A stretch of DNA of 11,813 bases from Gammaproteobacteria bacterium RIFCSPLOWO2_02_FULL_56_15. Its GTDB lineage: Bacteria; Pseudomonadota; Gammaproteobacteria; Eutrophobiales; Eutrophobiaceae. The notes under the pieces are model-generated. The model did no database searches. It was not told the origin of the DNA and saw nothing but the letters and a program-made list of their open reading frames with translations. Position numbers and translations under genes: made by a program. Below, one piece after another: positions 6,913-11,813 of this stretch. Positions within the stretch are counted from its first letter, which is position 1. The number at the start of each line of letters is the position of its first letter. The DNA lies in NCBI GenBank assembly GCA_001801825.1, contig MGYR01000207.1, forward strand, positions 4,773 through 16,585, read 5' to 3'.

Positions 6913-8625
6913 TCAGACCTGTTTCATGCGGCTGGTGAGGTCAACCACTCGGGAGACCTCTTCGAGGCTGGTGGAACCATCCAGGACCCGGGCTGAGCCC
7001 GCATCCGCCAGCGGCTTGAAGCCCCGCGAGAGGGCCATCCGCATGAGTTCCCGCGCGGTTCCCCTGCGTGCGATGATGTCATCCATTTCATGATCGAAAC
7101 GCAAAACCTCCATTAAGGCGATTCTACCCTTATATCCCTGGTTTTCGCAGGCCTTGCAGCCCTTGGCGCGGAATATGGCTTTCTGCCTGTCGGTACTCTT
7201 AATGCCCAGCAGTGTGCGTTCCAACTCGCCGATCTCCTGGGGTTCCTTACACTGGCTGCAAAGACTCCGGATCAATCTCTGACCTATGACACCGATGATA
7301 TTACCGGCAAGGATATCCGGTTTGACACCGATGTCCAGCAGACGCGGTATAACACCCAGTGCGGAATTGGTGTGCAGTGTAGAGAACACCTGATGACCGG
7401 TCATGGCGGCACGAAAGGCCATACTGGCGGTATCCTCATCACGGATCTCGCCCACCAGGATGATATCCGGATCCTGGCGCATCATGGAGCGAATACCGTT
7501 GGCGAAATCGAGCCTGGAGGTCTCGCTGGCGGAAGTCTGGCGGATCATGGTAGTCGGGTATTCCACCGGATCCTCCAAGGTCATGATATTGACTGCCTCA
7601 TCGTTGAGGTAATTCAGAATCGAATAGAGCGTGGTGGTCTTGCCGCTGCCGGTCGGGCCGGTAACCAGGATGATACCCTCAGGCCTCGCCACCATCAGCT
7701 TGAGCAGGTTCAGATTTTCCGCGCCCAGATGCAGCTCTTCGAGGGAGACGATACCCTTCTGCCTGTCGAGCACACGCATAACTATATTTTCCCCATGCAC
7801 CGTGGGTAAGGTAGATACCCGGAAATCCACACGTCTCCCGGAAAGCGACAAGGATATCCTGCCATCCTGGGGGGCACGGGTTTCGGCAATGTCCATGCCA
7901 GACATCACCTTCAAACGTACAGCGATCGCCGACCAGTAATTCTTGTGCAGGCTTCTTATCTGGCGCAGCACACCATCAATCCGGTAGCGAAATCGTAAAA
8001 AACCTTCCTCCGGCTCGAAGTGGATATCGGAGGCGCCGCGCTTAACGGCATCGGACAACAGGGCATTCACCAGGCGCACCACCGGCTGGCTGTATTCACC
8101 GGTCTCGGCATCGAGACTCTGGTAATCGATTTCACCGGTTTCGATTTCATGCAGGATGCCGTCCACCGACAGCTCAAAGCCATAGAACTGGTCGATGGAT
8201 TTTTCTATCTCGGCCTCACCCGCCAATACCGGGATGATCTCAACACGGCCGCCTACAAATGCATTGATCTGATCCAGCGCGACGACATTGAAGACATCGG
8301 CCATGGCAACCGTTAATGTGTTATTGGTGAAATTGATGGGCAGGACTTGCAGGCGGCGCGCCATGTCCTTGGGGATCTTACTGACCGCATCGCTATCGGC
8401 TACCGCCAGGGAGAGGTCCACACTCTCCTGGCCGATGACACCACCGATTACATCGTTGATGATGGCTTCCGTTGCGAAACCGAGTCGTACCAGAATCTTG
8501 CCTAGGTAATCAGGCTTACGCTTCTGCTCGGTCAGGGCGATATCGATCTGGTCTTTGGTGGTGACACCCTTCTGGATGAGTATCTCGCCAAGACGTGGCT
8601 GTTTCCTCAGCAGCGTGGTAGTCAT
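6913..8625 (-). CDS. mshE: MshE-type pilus assembly ATPase with MshEN c-di-GMP motif
   Basis: A 570-residue GspE/PilB-family ATPase that powers pilus extension at the cytoplasmic face. Visible motifs in order: first MshEN motif at 11-34 (RLGEILIQKG ... LTEQ), a 5-residue spacer, a second weaker motif from 40 (YLGKILVRLGF); GASDIHFEP (197-205); Walker A GPTGSGKT (323-330); Asp box LEDPVEY (350-356); Walker B region DPDIILVGEIRDE (385-397); His box TGHQVFSTLHTN (409-420); and a zinc tetracysteine C456/C459 and C490/C493. All catalytic motifs look intact. In Vibrio cholerae MshE the N-terminal domain binds cyclic-di-GMP, so activity here is probably tied to that signal. It overlaps the TPR gene by 4 bp (ATGA) and precedes the platform gene by 11 bp. 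Context favours MshE over GspE or PilB. Confidence 0.95.
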   Translation of the reverse strand: MTTTLLRKQPRLGEILIQKGVTTKDQIDIALTEQKRKPDYLGKILVRLGFATEAIINDVIGGVIGQESVDLSLAVADSDAVSKIPKDMARRLQVLPINFTNNTLTVAMADVFNVVALDQINAFVGGRVEIIPVLAGEAEIEKSIDQFYGFELSVDGILHEIETGEIDYQSLDAETGEYSQPVVRLVNALLSDAVKRGASDIHFEPEEGFLRFRYRIDGVLRQIRSLHKNYWSAIAVRLKVMSGMDIAETRAPQDGRISLSLSGRRVDFRVSTLPTVHGENIVMRVLDRQKGIVSLEELHLGAENLNLLKLMVARPEGIILVTGPTGSGKTTTLYSILNYLNDEAVNIMTLEDPVEYPTTMIRQTSASETSRLDFANGIRSMMRQDPDIILVGEIRDEDTASMAFRAAMTGHQVFSTLHTNSALGVIPRLLDIGVKPDILAGNIIGVIGQRLIRSLCSQCKEPQEIGELERTLLGIKSTDRQKAIFRAKGCKACENQGYKGRIALMEVLRFDHEMDDIIARRGTARELMRMALSRGFKPLADAGSARVLDGSTSLEEVSRVVDLTSRMKQV

Positions 8626-10334
8626 GGCCGGGCGGAATTTTCCAGCAATTGTATACGGGAGAGCAGGTCTGCCTCGCTGAATTTCGCCGCCCTGGTTTTA
8701 GCCAGTTCCAATGCTGTCATGTAATAATCGACTGCCACTCTATATTGACCGATTCTATCCAGGCTCACGGCCAGGTTATTGGCATAATCCGGGTTTGTCG
8801 TGTCCAACCGATAGGCATCAAAAAAGGCCTGCTGGGCCTCCGCCCACCGCTGTTGTGAGGCAAAAATATTCCCCAGGGTGAAATAGTGGTACGGCTGCTC
8901 GGGATGTTCCTGGATGAGGACTTTCATCGCGCTTTCCCTGCTCACCGGATCGGCGTCCTGTTCCAGACCGATCAGGGCGGCATAGGCAAGTTCATCCCCG
9001 GGATTCGTCGCCAGCAGGTTTGCATAAAATTGCTTCGCTCCGTTGGAGTCACCCTCAGTCAGCGCGATGGCCGCGAGGCCGAGCAGGGCATCCCGATTGC
9101 CAGGATAACTTTCCAACGCCAGTCTGTAGAGCTTTTTGGCTTCCAGAAGATCCCCGGACCGCCAGGCGCTGTACGCTTCGTTCAACCTGGAACCACGTTC
9201 CTCCGGCGCCTTGCTGCGACTGATCCGGATCATCCCGGGGGCTACATCGATATCGTCCGGGAGTGCGTCCGGAACTACCGGACCGGTCCCGGATCCGCTG
9301 TCTGTGATCTGCGCCTCCTGCTGAGCAGTAGCGGTGGCGATGGGAATTTCGGGTTCCACAGCGTCGGCCACGCCTGGCGCTGCGGGAGCCGCCGTATCTG
9401 CAACCGGCAAGACTTCTACGGCTTGCCGGGTAGCGCCTCCCCGGATGAGGTCTGCATCAGATACGGCCTCCGGCTCTGCCTGGGACTGCACGATCAGTGG
9501 GCCTGATTCACTCACCTCGGGCGGCATCACCGGTGGCGGTATGGGCATGCTGCTTTCAATCCCCATCGTTACTGCGACGGAAGGGAATTCACGCACTATT
9601 GGCGTAATCGAGTTGTAAACGATCACGCTGACAGCCAGCATCACAATGACCAGTGCTATTGTCAGCATGGGCCAAGAGAATCTGCCACGTCGTCTTGCAG
9701 TGCCAGCCGCAGTGAATACCGTTTGTGCGGCGACCGGCGTGGGCTGGAATTCCTCGCCGATATCCCTGGCCAGTTCGACGGCGGGGACTCCGGGCAAGGT
9801 TTCATCGAATGAGGGCCCGGGGGCCTTCTCATATTCCTCTCCCTGCATGGTTTCTTCATATAACTCAGGAACCGATTCCAGGTCCAAGTCAGCGCTGTGG
9901 AAGGTCTCGTCAAAAGGATCCTCTTCATCATCGCGATCCTCCAGTGAGAGTCCCATGGCATGGGTTGAAGCGATTTGACCAAAGTGATCGGCGATTGCGG
10001 GGTCGAGTGCCGTCATATCGGCGGCTACATCACGCGCACTCCGCTCTGCCTCTGACGGAAGCACCGCTGTGTGATCTCCGGTATTCAGGGGCGTCGTCAG
10101 CGCTAGGGGTGAGGATGGATAAGCAGGGTCCGTCTGCCCGGATCCCCACGCTGTAGCGGGATCAACGGGTATTTTGTTCTCATCGGTGATGTCCAGGGCG
10201 GACCGCCCGGTTCCGGTTGGTACCCCTGGCTTCCGCACCTCGGTCTGAAGTTCACCGGCCTCCGTTTTCCGGCGGAGCTCTGCGTCCTTTTTCTCCTTTT
10301 CAGCCTTCCTCAAGGCATCCATGAGCAGGCTCAC
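8622..10334 (-). CDS. Bitopic TPR protein in the MshN position
   Basis: A 570-residue protein. It begins MSLLMDALRKAEKEKK, a cytoplasmic motif shared by GspB-like proteins and by TPR proteins of pilus operons, followed by an acidic, low-complexity cytoplasmic region (about 20-210; DDEEDPFDE at 134-142). One membrane helix lies at 220-241 after the basic ARRRGRF. A Pro/Ala/Val-rich periplasmic linker (about 245-365) leads to tetratricopeptide repeats at about 383-545 (NEAYSAWRSGDLLEAKKLYR, YHYFTLGNIFASQQRWAEAQ, YANNLAVSLDRIGQYRVA). TPR domains of this kind support secretin or machine assembly; the role here is inferred. The start is GTG at 10334, backed by AGGAGG 10 nt upstream and a 4-bp GTGA overlap with the secretin stop. 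An in-frame ATG lies four codons later. The N-terminus differs from the one I associate with Vibrio MshN, so no symbol is given. Confidence 0.85.
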   Translation of the reverse strand: MSLLMDALRKAEKEKKDAELRRKTEAGELQTEVRKPGVPTGTGRSALDITDENKIPVDPATAWGSGQTDPAYPSSPLALTTPLNTGDHTAVLPSEAERSARDVAADMTALDPAIADHFGQIASTHAMGLSLEDRDDEEDPFDETFHSADLDLESVPELYEETMQGEEYEKAPGPSFDETLPGVPAVELARDIGEEFQPTPVAAQTVFTAAGTARRRGRFSWPMLTIALVIVMLAVSVIVYNSITPIVREFPSVAVTMGIESSMPIPPPVMPPEVSESGPLIVQSQAEPEAVSDADLIRGGATRQAVEVLPVADTAAPAAPGVADAVEPEIPIATATAQQEAQITDSGSGTGPVVPDALPDDIDVAPGMIRISRSKAPEERGSRLNEAYSAWRSGDLLEAKKLYRLALESYPGNRDALLGLAAIALTEGDSNGAKQFYANLLATNPGDELAYAALIGLEQDADPVSRESAMKVLIQEHPEQPYHYFTLGNIFASQQRWAEAQQAFFDAYRLDTTNPDYANNLAVSLDRIGQYRVAVDYYMTALELAKTRAAKFSEADLLSRIQLLENSARP

Positions 10335-11813
10335 CGGAGCGCATCCTCCTGTCCTGTCCCGGATTGCCGGTTACTCGTGTTACGCTCGAGCAGGGACCGG
10401 TAGTTGCGCAAATCCCCGTCCAGGCTTGGCGTTCGTATAATCGAAGGCCGGATGAAGATGACCAGTTCGGTCTTGCCGTGACTTCTCGTCCTGGTCTTGA
10501 ACGCTTCACCCAGGCCCGGGATCCGGGAAAATCCGGGGATGGCTGTATCGTCATCGGTACTGGTGTCCTGCATCAGGCCGCCGAGTACGGCGATCTGGCC
10601 ATTGTTCATCCGCAGCACGGACTCCATCTCCCGGGTTTGGATCTCCGGTACAGGATTGGGTATGCCCCTATCAGTAAGTTCCGGATTAGGATCATTTATG
10701 AACCGTAGCAACCGCGAGATGGTCGGCCTGACCTGCAGGATGATGGCGTCATTCTCACTTATCTGGGGAGTAATGCTCATGACAATACCTACCGGGACTG
10801 TTTTTGCTGTGGTATCCACTGCCGTGGTGCCCGCGCTCCCAGGGATAGCTCCGGGGGCCCCCGGTTCCACATCCACCTCAAAATAGACGATATTGTCCAC
10901 CACTTTGAGGATCGAGGTCTGGTTGTTCAGCGCCATGATCTGGGGGCTGGACAGCACCCGGACATTACCGAATTCCTCTAATAGACGTATGGAAGCGGAA
11001 ATCACTTGTTCCCGGGTCGTACTCGGATCGGCGTAACCCAGCAGGAAGGATGAAGCGGTATTGACCGGAACACCCGTAAGGGTAGTAGATACAAAATCGA
11101 ACCCGGCCTTGCCGGCCTGGTTAATGAAAGACCAGTCGATCCCGGCCTGGAAGTCATCATTGAGATTCACCTCCAGGACAGTTGCCTGGATCAGTACCTG
11201 GCGGTTGGCGCTGGCCAGGGCATTGTCGATAAAATTCTGGACCAACTCGTGCTGGGCGCGGGTGGCCCTGACGCTAAGGATCCCGGATTCCGGCAGGGGG
11301 ATGACATCATTACTGACCGGGATGCCTGCTTCGCCGCCCGATGCCCCACCTCCCTCAGTCGCCGCCCCGATAATGGCATTGACCCCGTTGACCAGATTCA
11401 GCCATAGGCGATTCGAAGCGGTATTGGTCACATTGGTCGTCGAGGTACTGCTGCCGGAATCCCCGCCTACCCCCGTATCCGTCGAAATGCTGCTGCTGGT
11501 CTCCCGGCTCATGTTGAGATAATCAACCATGTAGGTGCGCAAGAATGGCTCATCCGGAGAAATAATGAGATTGTCATCCCTGAACTCGTAGCTGAGCTCA
11601 ACCTGCCTGGCGATGCGGTCCAGGAGTTGCGGCAGAGTCTGATCCACCGCATTGATCGTCACGATGCCTTCGATACGGGGGTCGATGTCGACATTGATCC
11701 TGGCATCCCGCGCCAGGGCAAACAGCAACTCCCGGACTGGGACTTCATTGACGACGACCGTGTATTTCTCCAGCTCCACCGCTGGTTCCGGCTCAGGCAG
11801 TACCGGGGCCTGT
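10331..11813 (-). CDS. mshL: MshL-type secretin, 5' end cut by window edge
   Basis: The last 493 codons of an outer-membrane secretin are visible; the frame is open to the right edge, so the start and signal peptide are outside. Numbering from the first complete codon: a Pro-rich lead (QAPVLPEPEPA); an STN/N0-like domain (about 15-95, VPVRELLFALARDARINVDI, then LPQLLDRIARQVELSY); LRTYMVDYLNMSRE and a Ser/Thr/Gly-rich stretch (about 105-133); a Gly-rich run (about 150-163); a secretin N-domain (165-205); and the beta-barrel domain with VRVLSSPQIMALNNQ (about 284-298), VPVGIVMSITPQI (339-351) and MNNGQIAVLGGLMQD (402-416), ending ELVIFIRPSIIRTP. These fit MshL, the pore through which the pilus leaves the cell. 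An internal GTG at 11779 is not the start because homology continues upstream. It overlaps the TPR gene by 4 bp. Confidence 0.92.
   Translation of the reverse strand, partial: QAPVLPEPEPAVELEKYTVVVNEVPVRELLFALARDARINVDIDPRIEGIVTINAVDQTLPQLLDRIARQVELSYEFRDDNLIISPDEPFLRTYMVDYLNMSRETSSSISTDTGVGGDSGSSTSTTNVTNTASNRLWLNLVNGVNAIIGAATEGGGASGGEAGIPVSNDVIPLPESGILSVRATRAQHELVQNFIDNALASANRQVLIQATVLEVNLNDDFQAGIDWSFINQAGKAGFDFVSTTLTGVPVNTASSFLLGYADPSTTREQVISASIRLLEEFGNVRVLSSPQIMALNNQTSILKVVDNIVYFEVDVEPGAPGAIPGSAGTTAVDTTAKTVPVGIVMSITPQISENDAIILQVRPTISRLLRFINDPNPELTDRGIPNPVPEIQTREMESVLRMNNGQIAVLGGLMQDTSTDDDTAIPGFSRIPGLGEAFKTRTRSHGKTELVIFIRPSIIRTPSLDGDLRNYRSLLERNTSNRQSGTGQEDALR
10345..10350 (-). promoter_or_regulatory. 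Strong ribosome binding site for the TPR gene
   Basis: AGGAGG on the minus strand, inside the last codons of the secretin gene and 10 nt before GTG 10334. It decides for the GTG start over the ATG at 10322. It is the strongest such site in the window, which may raise the yield of the TPR protein relative to the coupled genes. Confidence 0.65.

Noticed and set aside
8886..9506. Plus-strand ORF of 206 codons
   Set aside because: It is antisense to the TPR gene and only reflects that gene's codon bias; no start signal or family pattern.
11777..11779. GTG as the start of the secretin gene
   Set aside because: The frame stays open upstream to the edge with a Pro-rich lead, and a secretin needs a signal peptide that is absent after this GTG.

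Overview
All genes in this window lie on the minus strand and form one tightly packed operon for an MSHA-type type IV pilus (T4aP/T2SS-like) assembly machine. Protein families, moderate G+C and protein style suggest a gammaproteobacterium, possibly of the Chromatiales/sulfur-oxidiser type; that placement is a guess from family resemblance, not from a marker gene. I see no tRNA, rRNA, CRISPR array, insertion sequence, terminator or obvious promoter. No gap between genes exceeds 44 bp, so the promoter must lie beyond the right edge and the 3' end beyond the left edge.

In the direction of transcription (right to left) the order is: an MshL-like outer-membrane secretin (5' end cut by the right edge); a GTG-started bitopic TPR protein in the position of MshN; the MshE-type assembly ATPase with an N-terminal cyclic-di-GMP-binding MshEN motif; the MshG/GspF-type polytopic inner-membrane platform protein; an MshI-like protein (PilM-like domain fused to a PilN-like membrane domain); an MshJ-like (PilO-like) bitopic protein; and an MshK-like small exported protein. 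Most neighbouring genes overlap by 4 to 29 bp or are 2 to 11 bp apart, indicating translational coupling and stoichiometric production of one envelope-spanning machine: secretin pore (MshL), periplasmic and inner-membrane alignment proteins (I, J, K, TPR protein), platform (G) and cytoplasmic motor (E).

The left quarter (1..2950) is not empty. I translated it codon by codon and it is one uninterrupted minus-strand reading frame of at least 983 codons that runs off the left edge. It encodes a prepilin-like protein: a short leader ending in Gly, a hydrophobic pilin-type helix without the usual Glu5, a conserved head of about 280 residues, then several copies of a roughly 65-75-residue module carrying a DGS-type turn, plus three close cysteine pairs and a DxDNDGxPD calcium-loop-like motif. 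This giant, modular, probably tip-located pilin or adhesin is the most interesting element here. The order L-N-E-G-I-J-K-(giant pilin) also differs from the Vibrio order (I-J-K-L-M-N-E-G...), and no MshM or major pilin gene is present in the window.
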